Numbered from the stretch's first letter, positions 50,890 to 59,455 are shown. The stretch: DNA of 64,000 bases from Brevibacillus_H ginsengisoli (GCF_050113715.1 NZ_JBNJQR010000001.1:372001-436000), one strand, 5' to 3'. Made by a program: numbers and translations. Notes: a model not told the origin generated them from the sequence alone.

Positions 50890-52122
50890 TTAATTGCTTA
50901 CCGCGACATTATCTGAAGAAGTCTGAACGCGCTTCTTCTCGACAGAGTTTAAGATTCGATATTGGGCCATTCCGGATAGGAACAACAGAAGGCCAATACA
51001 GGAGAACATGACGGCTCCGCCAAATTTTGTCATCAACACGCCACCAAGCAACGGTCCAACCGCTTTGGAGATTTGCCAGCTCATGCCGAAGATAGAGAAA
51101 TAACGTCCACGCATTTCGGATGGCGCGAGCAAAGAAACCGCTTTTTGGATGTGTGGGCCGTTCATCATTTCACCAATCGTAAAGAGGACTTCATTGACAA
51201 TAAGCAGAGAAAGAACGGGCAGCCAGCCATAACCGTATGAGACAATGGCAAACAACAGATAGGATACAAGGATGACCTTGGCTGGATTTAGCTTCTCAGT
51301 TCGTTTGGCGATCCAGAGTTGCAGGAGAATTACGACAGCCCCGTTGATCGTCATCAGTGTGACAAGGACAGACTGGTAGTTGGCAAAATAGGTTTTTAGA
51401 TGAAGCGGTAAGGTGGCTTCCGTTTGTGCGTACAAAAGACTGACCGGAATGGCAAAGAAAGTAATGAGGAAAAGAGTCTTATGATCCGCAATTCGAAACG
51501 GTTGCGATTGTCTAACCGCTGAATGTTCATGTTTTTCTTTGACTGGCATGGTTTCCGGCACCTTCCACCATACGACTAACGCATAAATGACAAACGCCAC
51601 GGCGGAGATACCGAAGACGAATGAGGGGTCTTTAGTAAAGACAATAAAGCCGAGTAGAGGCCCAACCGCTGCTCCAACGTTAAGTGCTGTATGCAAAAGC
51701 GCAAAAATTTCAGCACGCTGCTCCTCCGGTATGATATCGGCGATTTGGGCATTCGCTGCAGGGTAGAACAAGGCCATACCAAGACCATTTAAGATCGTAA
51801 GCGCGGCAAATTCCCAGACGCTTTGCGCATACACGAATCCGGTCATGGAAAGGGCTTCAATGACCAAGGCAATCAACATCAGCGGTTTTCGTCCATAGCG
51901 GTCAGTCATTCCCCCACCCCATAAGCTGATCAAAATACCCATCAATGGCTGAAGTCCGACAATGACCATCGGGAGCAGGACGGACCCACCCAACTTGTCG
52001 TACAGGTACAGAACAAGAAAGGGACGAAGCATGAAGCCAGTCGTGGTGGTTAGCATGGTTCCAAAAACCCTCACCCAGATGGCAGTATCATAACGGAGTA
52101 GTAATTCTTTAAGCTTATTCAT
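50890..52122 (-). CDS. Major facilitator superfamily exporter
   Basis: A 410-residue transporter with twelve predicted helices. The MFS loop motif GGGMTDRYGRKPLM lies at about residues 64-77 between helices 2 and 3, as in DHA-type drug:H+ antiporters. Substrate unknown. ATG 52122 follows AAGGGGGCTCAA. An inverted repeat at 52166-52187, 44 bases upstream, is a likely operator and resembles that in front of eamA. Confidence 0.88.
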   Translation of the reverse strand: MNKLKELLLRYDTAIWVRVFGTMLTTTTGFMLRPFLVLYLYDKLGGSVLLPMVIVGLQPLMGILISLWGGGMTDRYGRKPLMLIALVIEALSMTGFVYAQSVWEFAALTILNGLGMALFYPAANAQIADIIPEEQRAEIFALLHTALNVGAAVGPLLGFIVFTKDPSFVFGISAVAFVIYALVVWWKVPETMPVKEKHEHSAVRQSQPFRIADHKTLFLITFFAIPVSLLYAQTEATLPLHLKTYFANYQSVLVTLMTINGAVVILLQLWIAKRTEKLNPAKVILVSYLLFAIVSYGYGWLPVLSLLIVNEVLFTIGEMMNGPHIQKAVSLLAPSEMRGRYFSIFGMSWQISKAVGPLLGGVLMTKFGGAVMFSCIGLLLFLSGMAQYRILNSVEKKRVQTSSDNVAVSN

Positions 52123-52165
52123 TTGAGCCCCCTTGTCTTTTTCTGAAAAACTGTGGTTTTACCTT

Positions 52166-52187
52166 AAAAACGATCACGACCGTTTTT
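52166..52187. promoter_or_regulatory. Operator-like inverted repeat upstream of the MFS gene
   Basis: AAAAACGATC and GACCGTTTTT pair at nine of ten positions around a 2-bp spacer. It lies where a promoter for the MFS gene should be. It is similar in arm sequence and spacing to the sites at 41245 and 41296. Confidence 0.5.
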
Positions 52188-52362
52188 TGGTGATAAAGAA
52201 CAGCATAGGGCAAAAATGCCAATTGTCAAGATCTTATCGATCAAATTTTTCCTAAAATCAGAAAATATTCAATCGACTTGTCTATCCTTCGATCCTGTTG
52301 ATATAATGAAATGTAAAACGAATGTATGTTCGTAGTCTATCATATACAAAGGTGGTAAAAAA

Positions 52363-52800
52363 ATGCAACAGAGATTTACAATGCCTGTAGCCGTTCATTT
52401 GTTTCTCATCCAAGATTCTCATATTCTGCTCCTTCGCCGGTTCAACACAGGCTATGAAGATGGGAACTACAGTGTAGTCGCCGGTCATCTAGACGGGAAT
52501 GAAGAGGTTAAGGCGGCAGCGATCCGAGAGGCGTATGAAGAAGCAGGCATTCAACTAAACGCGGAAGATATTGAGGTGGTTGGCCTAATGCATCGCAAAT
52601 CATCTGATGAGAGAATAGACTTTTTTGTGATGGCTAGCAAATGGCGTGGAGAGATTATCAATCGGGAACCCAACAAATGCGATGATTTGTCCTGGTTTCC
52701 TCTTCATGCATTGCCCGTTAACACCATACCGTATGTAAGACAGGCCATCGAGAACTACACGAACAGCGGCAAATGGTTTGACAGCTTCGGGTGGAAGTAG
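52363..52800 (+). CDS. NUDIX hydrolase
   Basis: A 145-residue NUDIX protein. The Nudix box is complete, from GHLDGNEE to REAYEEAGI (about residues 46-67), with the metal-binding glutamates present. It hydrolyses a nucleoside diphosphate linked to some group X, possibly oxidised nucleotides; the substrate is not predictable. ATG follows AAAGGTGG. It lies between the divergent MFS gene and spoVID. Confidence 0.9.
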   Translation: MQQRFTMPVAVHLFLIQDSHILLLRRFNTGYEDGNYSVVAGHLDGNEEVKAAAIREAYEEAGIQLNAEDIEVVGLMHRKSSDERIDFFVMASKWRGEIINREPNKCDDLSWFPLHALPVNTIPYVRQAIENYTNSGKWFDSFGWK

Positions 52801-52824
52801 GCACCACGTGGATTTTTCAGGTCT

Positions 52825-52849
52825 ATATTCTTCTTTCTGTCCATATAGT
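52825..52849 (+). promoter_or_regulatory. Candidate sigma-E promoter of spoVID
   Basis: ATA (52825-52827), 14 bp, CATATAGT (52842-52849) fits the sigma-E pattern ATA-N14-CATAnnnT. spoVID is sigma-E dependent in Bacillus. Confidence 0.6.
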
Positions 52850-52886
52850 GTAGGGAAATGTCTTGCACTTGAAAGGAGGAGCACAC

Positions 52887-54563
52887 GTGTCATTACAAGA
52901 TGATTTGCTTTCATTTCAGATTAAGGAGACAATTTTCCTCTCATCGGATAAAGCGAATATAGGCGAAATGAAAGAGTTAGCGCTTGTTCCCGATGTGGAA
53001 ATTCTGGAAAACAGTAATGAGATATCCATCACGGGTTGCTTGCACCTGCATGGACGCTACGAACCGATAAGGGAGCCCCAAGTAAGTGAGGCGGGCGGAA
53101 CGGACTCCTTATTGGAAGCGATGAAGTTTACCCCTTTTCATCTGCAGGATGAGGAAGCGAAACACCACTTGTACGCTCAGGATGCGGAACTGGTTCATCG
53201 GATACCGCTCAATGTCTCCATTCCCCTCTCCCGGATTTCGGAGTTAAGCGAAATTTATGCGATTGTGGACAGCTTTGATTACGAAGTGAAAACGCCGCAT
53301 CAATTACAAATCCAGGCCGATCTTAAAATCTCCGGAATTCATCTCAAAAATATGGAGAGAGCACAGCCTGCCGAGGATGTTGCTCCTGCCGGGGGAGTTG
53401 AAGAAGAATCCTGGGAGTTTGTCCATATTTCGAACAATCTTCAAGAAGGCGATCAGCCGGCTAGCCTCGAGGAGATCGAGCGGAAACTCGGAGAGCTGGA
53501 GCGCGAAGTGGAAGCAAGGGAACAGCAGTATCAAATGTTTGAACAGCCGCTTGTCCCGCAATCGCCCTACGAATTCCAAGCTTATAATTCAGGACAATAC
53601 GCACCCTACTCACAATCGCCATTCACTCCAACGCCCTTAACGTATAACGAGGAATCATACTCCCCCAAACAGTTAAGTCCTTCTCCCTATGAAGGCGATC
53701 AAGTTCAATCTCAGGAACAATGGCAATCTCAGGAACAATGGCAATCTCAGGAACAATGGCAAAATCAGTACCAATGGAGCTATCACCAAAATCCCCCATC
53801 ATTTGCCCAACACCAGTACGACCAACAAGGAACAGCTTACCAAGAGGTGAATGCGGATTACCCATATCAAACGGTTGAAGCGGTTCAAACGGGTGCCGAA
53901 AACAACGTTCTGGCTGAAGACCATGAAGAAGCCCATGAGGAACCTGATGTGTCTACGCAGGCAGTACCCGAGCATATTGAAGCACAATATTCCTCACAGG
54001 ACAATTTAATCGATTTTCAACAGGCCTACGATGAACGCCAAGCGGAGCAGGAGGAGCACCAGGAGCACCAGACGTTCGATGACGCGCAGGAATTGGCATC
54101 GGAAATGGAAACTGCTGAGGTAGCGAAAATAGAAGCGCTAGCCGAACCGCTTGAGCAAACAACCGCCCAAGCAGAAATGAAAGAGATGAAGGTGGCGATC
54201 AGTTCCAAGCCATCGACAGATAAAGAAACGGGAGTCAGTATCAAATCCTTGATTACCCAAACAGATCGATCGAAGGCAGAACAAGCTGTTGAAGAAAGAC
54301 AACGCGAGTCTTTAGGCGCCCAAGGCCGGTATGTAAACGAATCAGTCCAGTCAGCAGCCTCAGAGTTAAAAAGCGGCTTAAGTTCGTTTGTACGGGAGAA
54401 CGATCAACAATTTAGTCGATTAAAAATGTGTATTATCCAAAAAGAAGAGACCATTCAGGTGATTGCTGATCGATATGCGCTGCCTGTTTCGCGATTGTTA
54501 GAAGTGAATCGATTATCCACGGATCGAATCGCTGCAGGGCAAGTGCTTTATATTCCCCAGTAA
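52887..54563 (+). CDS. spoVID: Spore coat morphogenetic protein SpoVID
   Basis: A 558-residue mother-cell protein required for coat encasement of the forespore. The N-terminal ~175 residues are the conserved SpoVID domain (SLQDDLLSFQIKETIFLSS, ALVPDVEILE, SITGCLHLHGRYEP), the middle (about 200-500) is low-complexity and rich in Gln, Glu, Tyr and Pro, and the C-terminus is a LysM domain (about 510-558, IQKEETIQVIADRYALP to VLYIPQ). GTG 52887 follows AAAGGAGGA. The middle region contains an in-frame 18-bp tandem repeat (53706-53759). Confidence 0.92.
   Translation: MSLQDDLLSFQIKETIFLSSDKANIGEMKELALVPDVEILENSNEISITGCLHLHGRYEPIREPQVSEAGGTDSLLEAMKFTPFHLQDEEAKHHLYAQDAELVHRIPLNVSIPLSRISELSEIYAIVDSFDYEVKTPHQLQIQADLKISGIHLKNMERAQPAEDVAPAGGVEEESWEFVHISNNLQEGDQPASLEEIERKLGELEREVEAREQQYQMFEQPLVPQSPYEFQAYNSGQYAPYSQSPFTPTPLTYNEESYSPKQLSPSPYEGDQVQSQEQWQSQEQWQSQEQWQNQYQWSYHQNPPSFAQHQYDQQGTAYQEVNADYPYQTVEAVQTGAENNVLAEDHEEAHEEPDVSTQAVPEHIEAQYSSQDNLIDFQQAYDERQAEQEEHQEHQTFDDAQELASEMETAEVAKIEALAEPLEQTTAQAEMKEMKVAISSKPSTDKETGVSIKSLITQTDRSKAEQAVEERQRESLGAQGRYVNESVQSAASELKSGLSSFVRENDQQFSRLKMCIIQKEETIQVIADRYALPVSRLLEVNRLSTDRIAAGQVLYIPQ
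53706..53759 (+). repeat. 18-bp tandem repeat inside spoVID
   Basis: Three identical 18-bp units (CAATCTCAGGAACAATGG) in a row encode a QSQEQW repeat, followed by a degenerate fourth. Identity at the DNA level indicates recent slippage, and the copy number may vary between strains without a frameshift. Confidence 0.9.
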
Positions 54564-54575
54564 GGGGTGAGCGGG

Positions 54576-55586
54576 TTGAACCAGCAACGTGCAGACTTTC
54601 GACAGATATGCGGGCGCTACAAAGCGCGCGTTTTCCAAATTAAACCTGTTCATGACTACTACCTTGTGGAAACCAATCGGGGAACCAAGGAATTAAGAGA
54701 ATGGCCGCGTGTCGATGTGATGCGCTGGTCATTTGCTTGGCGTGAACAGCTTGCCAGACAAGGGTTTCGGGATGTTGAGCGGTTTCTTCGCACAAGAGAC
54801 GCCAAGGCATATGTTGTAGCTGGTCGGAAAGGGTACACGTTAACCGATCATTTGCATAAACAGCAGGAGTTTAGTCCAGTCGAGGGGCAGCTTGTGGAGT
54901 GCGGGACAATCGTGGCCAGGATGCATCAAGCTCAACTGTCGCAGAGATTTCCTGTTGCTATTGAACTGTTTCAAAAGGAAATGGCGTTGTTTTCGCTAGA
55001 GGAAAACCGGGCCTACGAACACCTCCAAGTTCTGCACAATCAATACGAAGAATTGACAGACGGTGAAAAATGGGTATTCTGTCAATTTAATCCTCTTCTT
55101 GAGCGAATGAGAAAAAGCCTAGAGCTTTTGGAAGGCGCAGTCTCTGACGAATCGCTGCTGGCTGTCTCCCATCGCAGTCTGAAGCCCGATAATTTTTGTT
55201 TAATAGATGGCGGCAGACTCTTTTTGAAAGGATTTTACCGACCAGTCTTGTCCATCCAACATCGGGATACAGCCGATTTCATCAAACAGATTTTTCTGAC
55301 AACAGGAAGTCTGGATGCAGTGGAAGAGGTATTGAATGGTTACGAGAAGCAGAAGGAGATCAAGTATCAAGATTATGTGCTGCTGCTTTCCTTTATTCTC
55401 TTCCCGGGAGATTCCTGGAAAAAGATCGAACAATTCTTTTCGTTGCCAACAGAGATGAGAACAGACGAGGCCGTTTTGCAGATAAAGAATTCCCTGCAGG
55501 AACAGCAAGCTCTTGATCGTCTGCTTCAGCATATCGCGGTACGTGCAGAATGTTTGGGAAGAGGCCAAGTATATGAGCCGATTTGA
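54576..55586 (+). CDS. CotS/YsxE-like spore coat kinase-fold protein
   Basis: A 336-residue protein with the aminoglycoside-phosphotransferase-like fold of the CotS family, marked by SHRSLKPDNFCLIDGGRLFLKGF at about residues 205-228, which stands where HGD-x4-N is in active kinases. The catalytic Asp is replaced (HRSLKPDN), so activity is doubtful. TTG 54576 follows AAGGGG; GTG 54567 overlaps that site. It follows spoVID by 12 bases and overlaps the next CotS-like gene by 14. Confidence 0.78.
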   Translation: MNQQRADFRQICGRYKARVFQIKPVHDYYLVETNRGTKELREWPRVDVMRWSFAWREQLARQGFRDVERFLRTRDAKAYVVAGRKGYTLTDHLHKQQEFSPVEGQLVECGTIVARMHQAQLSQRFPVAIELFQKEMALFSLEENRAYEHLQVLHNQYEELTDGEKWVFCQFNPLLERMRKSLELLEGAVSDESLLAVSHRSLKPDNFCLIDGGRLFLKGFYRPVLSIQHRDTADFIKQIFLTTGSLDAVEEVLNGYEKQKEIKYQDYVLLLSFILFPGDSWKKIEQFFSLPTEMRTDEAVLQIKNSLQEQQALDRLLQHIAVRAECLGRGQVYEPI

Positions 55587-56568
55587 CGGAATCTATCCCA
55601 TTCTTCCCGAATATGATATGTTCGCCCAGTCCATTGAGATAGTGAAGGAACCCAATGTGTATAAAATCAACACTCCATATGGAGCCTTTGCCTGCAAAAA
55701 AACCGAGGCGCCGCAAGGGAGACTAAGGTTTGTGACAGGGATACTGCGCCACTTGCAGCATCGCGGTTGGGATGGAGCTGTGCCGGTTCTATACACCAAA
55801 TACGATGAACCCTGTGTCAAACATGGGGAGTCATCGTATTATCTGACACCTTGGCTATCGGCTAATCCGTTCGATCAGGCAGGATTGGTGAAGTGGGCGG
55901 GTTCTACTATTGAAAGACTAGGGGAGCTTCACCTTTATACACAGAACTATCGTTACGAGGATCCAAGGCAGGTAGAACCACTCATTGATTCACTCATTGG
56001 AAAATGGACCATGTGGGTGAATCTTATGGAGCAACAAAAGAAACACGCCGAATCTCTTACCTATCCATCTCCGTTCGATGTAGTCTTTTTGGCTAATTAT
56101 TCTTATATCAAGGAAATGGCAAAGTCGGCGATAGAGTCGCTAAAAGTCTGGCAAGAAAAGCACCAGACCTATGCCCATTTCAGGCTCTCGCTCATTCATG
56201 GGTATCCTCATCCGTCGCATTCCTTAATGAACAGTCAGGGGAAAGCGAAGCTCGTTAATTTTGATCGGGCTGTATATGATACGCCAGTTCGAGATTTGAC
56301 CATGTTCTATCGCAGCTTCTTTTATGCGATGGGAGATGAAGTGGCAGCATCGTCGCTTTATCATCAGTATGTGGATATTTTTCCGCTTCGTTCAGATGAA
56401 GTTGAGTTATTGGCTTCCTTTCTCCAGTATCCGGAAAGAATTATGCGAGATATTGAGATCTACTACACGGGATCCAAAAACTGGAATGAGCTTACCGCGG
56501 TCAGAAGGCTGGAAAAGGATTTAGATCGTTTTATTCGCTTGAGCCGCTGGACACAACGGGCTTTTTAA
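55573..56568 (+). CDS. ysxE: YsxE-like spore coat protein (CotS family)
   Basis: A 331-residue CotS-family protein; SLIHGYPHPSHSLMNSQGKAKLVNFDRAVYDTP near residue 220-250 is the kinase-like core, with the catalytic Asp of HGD replaced by Tyr (HGYPHPSHS), and the DFG/DxD equivalent as NFDR. Likely a pseudokinase coat component. In Bacillus ysxE follows spoVID; here there are two such genes in tandem, suggesting duplication. ATG 55573 lies within the end of the previous gene. Confidence 0.78.
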   Translation: MSRFDGIYPILPEYDMFAQSIEIVKEPNVYKINTPYGAFACKKTEAPQGRLRFVTGILRHLQHRGWDGAVPVLYTKYDEPCVKHGESSYYLTPWLSANPFDQAGLVKWAGSTIERLGELHLYTQNYRYEDPRQVEPLIDSLIGKWTMWVNLMEQQKKHAESLTYPSPFDVVFLANYSYIKEMAKSAIESLKVWQEKHQTYAHFRLSLIHGYPHPSHSLMNSQGKAKLVNFDRAVYDTPVRDLTMFYRSFFYAMGDEVAASSLYHQYVDIFPLRSDEVELLASFLQYPERIMRDIEIYYTGSKNWNELTAVRRLEKDLDRFIRLSRWTQRAF

Positions 56569-56572
56569 CGGA

Positions 56573-56602
56573 GGCACCTTTCAAGTAAAGGGGCCTTTTT
56601 TT
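56573..56602 (+). terminator. Terminator after the spoVID cluster
   Basis: GGCACCTTT and AAAGGGGCC pair with one mismatch and are followed by seven Ts. Confidence 0.85.
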
Positions 56603-56645
56603 CGTGGAAAAGTATGAGTGTATGGTTAAAGATTCTCGATGGGGT

Positions 56646-56828
56646 TTATATCCAGTCAAGTGTAATCGCCACGAAACAAAGAGCAAGCAATCCGAGGAGA
56701 AATATATCAAAGGATGCCGGAAGAAGGATGGCTCGGATAAATTGAAAAATGATTAACGGCAAGAGAATATTCTTACAGTTACATTTGATTCTGATGTAAG
56801 TGGGGTTGTACCTCCAACGATGTCGCAT
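56646..56828 (-). CDS. Small membrane protein, 60 aa (unrecognised)
   Basis: A basic N-terminal part (about residues 1-20, MRHRWRYNPTYIRIK) is followed by one or two hydrophobic segments (about 21-37 and 41-58). The ATG lies 6 bases after AAGAGGTGAT on the minus strand, an excellent ribosome binding site. CATATTCTA with an ACC 16 bp upstream resembles a sigma-K promoter, but would put the RNA start almost on the ribosome binding site. I do not recognise the family. The position beside the sporulation cluster suggests, but does not prove, a sporulation role. Confidence 0.6.
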   Translation of the reverse strand: MRHRWRYNPTYIRIKCNCKNILLPLIIFQFIRAILLPASFDIFLLGLLALCFVAITLDWI

Positions 56829-56972
56829 TCTGTATCACCTCTTGCTAGAATATGCCGAAAAATAGTGGGAGGTGATTCACAATTTTAATAAGATTATACA
56901 TAATCGTCACATTTCATACATAGTCTGGGAGTTGATTTTTCCATGAACTCCCTTTATTCTGAGTTTGTGGTA

Positions 56973-56988
56973 TGTGAAAAAAATCACA
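56973..56988. promoter_or_regulatory. FNR-type box of the cbb3 operon
   Basis: TGTGAAAAAAATCACA is a perfect TGTGA-N6-TCACA site. A CATAAA -10-like box at 57013-57018 puts the RNA start at about 57022-57025, so the box is centred near -41 to -44, the position of a class II FNR activation site. Confidence 0.75.
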
Positions 56989-57134
56989 AACAAACAAATG
57001 CAGTGTGCCAAACATAAAAAACATGCCAATAGTGTTAAGGGTGTTTGGTTTGTTAAGGAGGGATGAACGACAAAATTCGACATGAAGATTTGCATTATTC
57101 CGTTTTTACAAACAATCAAAGGAGGGATTTGTTT

Positions 57135-58496
57135 ATGTTCAGCAAAGCACCTGATAGTGCAGTGAAGCACTTCTGGTACTCCTCAGTTGTATGGCTGCTG
57201 ATCTCGATGCTTGTAGGATTAATCGTAGCTATGAAGCAAAGTTTCCCTGATTTTATGGGTGGCGTTAGTTTCCTTAGTTACGGTCATCTTAAACCAATTC
57301 ATACCAATGGCGTGCTATTTGCATGGTTGACCACCAATTTTATCGGTGGGATGTACTACATGATCCCACGCTTGTGCCGCGTTCCGCTTTATAGCGAGAA
57401 GCTTGGCCATATCACTGGTATCCTCTGGAATATTGTTATTGTTCTCGCTGTTGTTACCCTGGCTATGGGGATAACATCTGGTGTAGAGTATGCCGAATTA
57501 ATTCTTCCAATTGATATTTTAGTTGCAGTTACGGTTATTCTGGTAGCTTTTAATGTTTTTGCAACGATTAATCGTCGTCAGGAAAAACAGTTGTATGTAT
57601 CCATTTGGTATACAGTAGGTTCTCTTGTTTGGTTACCGCTCTTATACATCGTAGGAAATATCCCATCTCAATATATTGGTGGAGCTGCTCAAGCCAACAT
57701 GAACTGGTTCTACGGCCATAATGCGCTTGGTCTTTGGTTCACGACTCTCGGTATTGCCCAAATCTATTATCTCTTGCCTAAATTGACTGGCAGACCGCTG
57801 TATAGCCACAAGCTTTCACTTATCGGCTTCTGGACAATTGCCACGTTCTACGTATGGAACGGTCCTCACCACTTGGTTAACGGTCCGATCCCTACCTGGC
57901 TGATGAAAGCTGGTATTATTCCTTCCCTTCTGTTGATCATTCCAGTGTGGACAGTAGTTGCCAACATCTTCGGAACGTTAAAAGGTTCTTGGGGAAAGAT
58001 GAAAAACGACATCGCTCTCAAATTTATTGCAACCGCTTCAATTTTCTATGTACTGACTTGTTTGCAAGGTCCATTCCAATCCTTGATGGCCGTAAGTGCG
58101 GTTGTTAAGTTCACGCAATGGGTAGTAGGTCACGCGCACATGGCGCCGTTCGCTACCTTCTCGTTCGTAGGTTTTGCGTTCATGTACTATGCGATTCCTC
58201 GCATGTCTGGTCGTCAATTGTACAGCAAGGCTATGTGCGAATGGCATTACTATTTGTCTGTAATCGGTTTCTTGACATTTGCGTTCTCATTATGGACAGC
58301 AGGTATCATGCAAGGATTCGATTGGATCGCAGGCGTACCATTCATTGACACTGTTCGTGAAGTGAAATCACTCCTTCTCGTTCGTATTGTTGGCGGTACA
58401 ATGATGATTCTTGGACAGTTCTTCTTTGCAGCAAATCTCTGGTTAACTGTGAAAAAAGGTCAACCAGTTTCCAAATCTAATACGGTGGCAGCCTAA
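57135..58496 (+). CDS. ccoN: cbb3-type cytochrome c oxidase subunit I (CcoN)
   Basis: A 453-residue haem-copper oxidase with twelve helices. Low-spin haem His is in LKPIHTNG, the CuB histidines in WFYGHNALG and NGPHHLV, and the two haem histidines in VGHAHMAPF. The Tyr of FYVWNGPHH, which in cbb3 oxidases is cross-linked to a CuB His, is present, arguing for an oxidase and not an NO reductase. ATG 57135 follows AAAGGAGGG; upstream in-frame starts lie before that site. It is controlled by an FNR-type box, fitting a high-affinity oxidase for low oxygen. Confidence 0.93.
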   Translation: MFSKAPDSAVKHFWYSSVVWLLISMLVGLIVAMKQSFPDFMGGVSFLSYGHLKPIHTNGVLFAWLTTNFIGGMYYMIPRLCRVPLYSEKLGHITGILWNIVIVLAVVTLAMGITSGVEYAELILPIDILVAVTVILVAFNVFATINRRQEKQLYVSIWYTVGSLVWLPLLYIVGNIPSQYIGGAAQANMNWFYGHNALGLWFTTLGIAQIYYLLPKLTGRPLYSHKLSLIGFWTIATFYVWNGPHHLVNGPIPTWLMKAGIIPSLLLIIPVWTVVANIFGTLKGSWGKMKNDIALKFIATASIFYVLTCLQGPFQSLMAVSAVVKFTQWVVGHAHMAPFATFSFVGFAFMYYAIPRMSGRQLYSKAMCEWHYYLSVIGFLTFAFSLWTAGIMQGFDWIAGVPFIDTVREVKSLLLVRIVGGTMMILGQFFFAANLWLTVKKGQPVSKSNTVAA

Positions 58497-58523
58497 TCGG
58501 GTTGTCGGCTAGGAGGAAAGATC

Positions 58524-59012
58524 ATGGAACACAGTGCTCTGCGCATCTTTCTTGCGTCCCTCTTCCTTTTCATCGTAGGCGTATTTGCCACCATTATCCT
58601 GCCGTTCTTCGATGATGCGATGGTAAAACCTACGGCTAACGCGGAGGCACGCGCATATGCGCCAGATTCTCCTGAAGCAAAAGGGCGTCAAATTTATATT
58701 CGTGAAGGTTGCAACACCTGTCATACACAAGTCGTTCGTTCTGTTGCGGCTGATTTGAATCAACCACTTGGTCCAGTAACTGTGCCAGGGGACTACATTA
58801 ATGACAAACCACACTTGTTCGGTTCTAACCGTACAGGCCCAGACTTGATGTGGGTAGGTATGCGGACAAGTGCAGAATGGAACAAAAAGCATTTGCGTGA
58901 TCCACAAGGAATGGTTCCAGGTTCGATCATGCCGAAATACACGTATTTGTCTGAAGAAGACGTTGATAGCTTGGTAGCATATCTGATGAGCCTTAAACCG
59001 GCAAAACAATAA
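58524..59012 (+). CDS. ccoO: cbb3-type oxidase monohaem subunit (CcoO)
   Basis: A 162-residue membrane-anchored cytochrome c: one N-terminal helix (about 8-28), haem motif CNTCH at residues 63-67 in the CcoO-type context YIREGCNTCHTQVVR, and the axial Met probably in GSIMPKY. It is shorter than proteobacterial CcoO (about 200). Starts 27 bases after ccoN with AGGAGG. Confidence 0.93.
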   Translation: MEHSALRIFLASLFLFIVGVFATIILPFFDDAMVKPTANAEARAYAPDSPEAKGRQIYIREGCNTCHTQVVRSVAADLNQPLGPVTVPGDYINDKPHLFGSNRTGPDLMWVGMRTSAEWNKKHLRDPQGMVPGSIMPKYTYLSEEDVDSLVAYLMSLKPAKQ

Positions 59013-59025
59013 GGAGGAGAGCGAC

Positions 59026-59415
59026 ATGAGTAACCATGACCACGATCAAGCAGCTGGCCATGCACCGATTCCTAAATTTCTAATTGTTGTCTACGTGGCT
59101 CTCGCGGTTTGGGCTGTGTCATATGCTTTTCTAGCAGAACGAATTGATGACACCAAAACAGTAGCAGGAGCTGCGGTTAAAGTGGACGCGGAATCAGGCA
59201 AAAAAGTGATGAGTCAACAGTGTACGGCTTGTCACGGTCAAGACTTTAAAGGCGGAATGGGTCCAAATCTTCACGGTGTAATAGGTAAACTGGGCGGAGA
59301 AGATAAGGTAATGGAGGTCATTACCAAGGGCCGCAATGCGATGCCTTCTTTTGAAGCCAACCTAACGGAAGATCAACGTAAAGCCGTCGTTGAGTTCTTA
59401 AAAACTTTACAATAA
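59026..59415 (+). CDS. ccoP: Membrane-anchored monohaem cytochrome c, CcoP-like
   Basis: A 129-residue protein with an N-terminal His-rich stretch (HDHDQAAGHA), one membrane helix (about 17-37) and a single cytochrome c domain with CTACH at residues 66-70 and a Met ligand in NAMPSF. Proteobacterial CcoP has two haems and two helices; this one has half of that. Its place directly after ccoO (13 bases) supports a role as the electron-entry subunit of the oxidase. Confidence 0.88.
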   Translation: MSNHDHDQAAGHAPIPKFLIVVYVALAVWAVSYAFLAERIDDTKTVAGAAVKVDAESGKKVMSQQCTACHGQDFKGGMGPNLHGVIGKLGGEDKVMEVITKGRNAMPSFEANLTEDQRKAVVEFLKTLQ

Positions 59416-59455
59416 GCGGATCATCTGCCAGCCAGGGATTCGTATGGGTGAATCA

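Noticed and set aside
57082..57165. Possible leader peptide upstream of and overlapping ccoN
   Set aside because: An ATG follows AAGGAGGG at too great a distance, and the frame depends on the ccoN ribosome binding site; no evidence for translation.
57135..58496. Nitric oxide reductase identity for the CcoN-like gene
   Set aside because: The Tyr two residues before the Trp of YVWNGPHH, typical of cbb3 oxidases, is present, and CcoO and CcoP partners follow.
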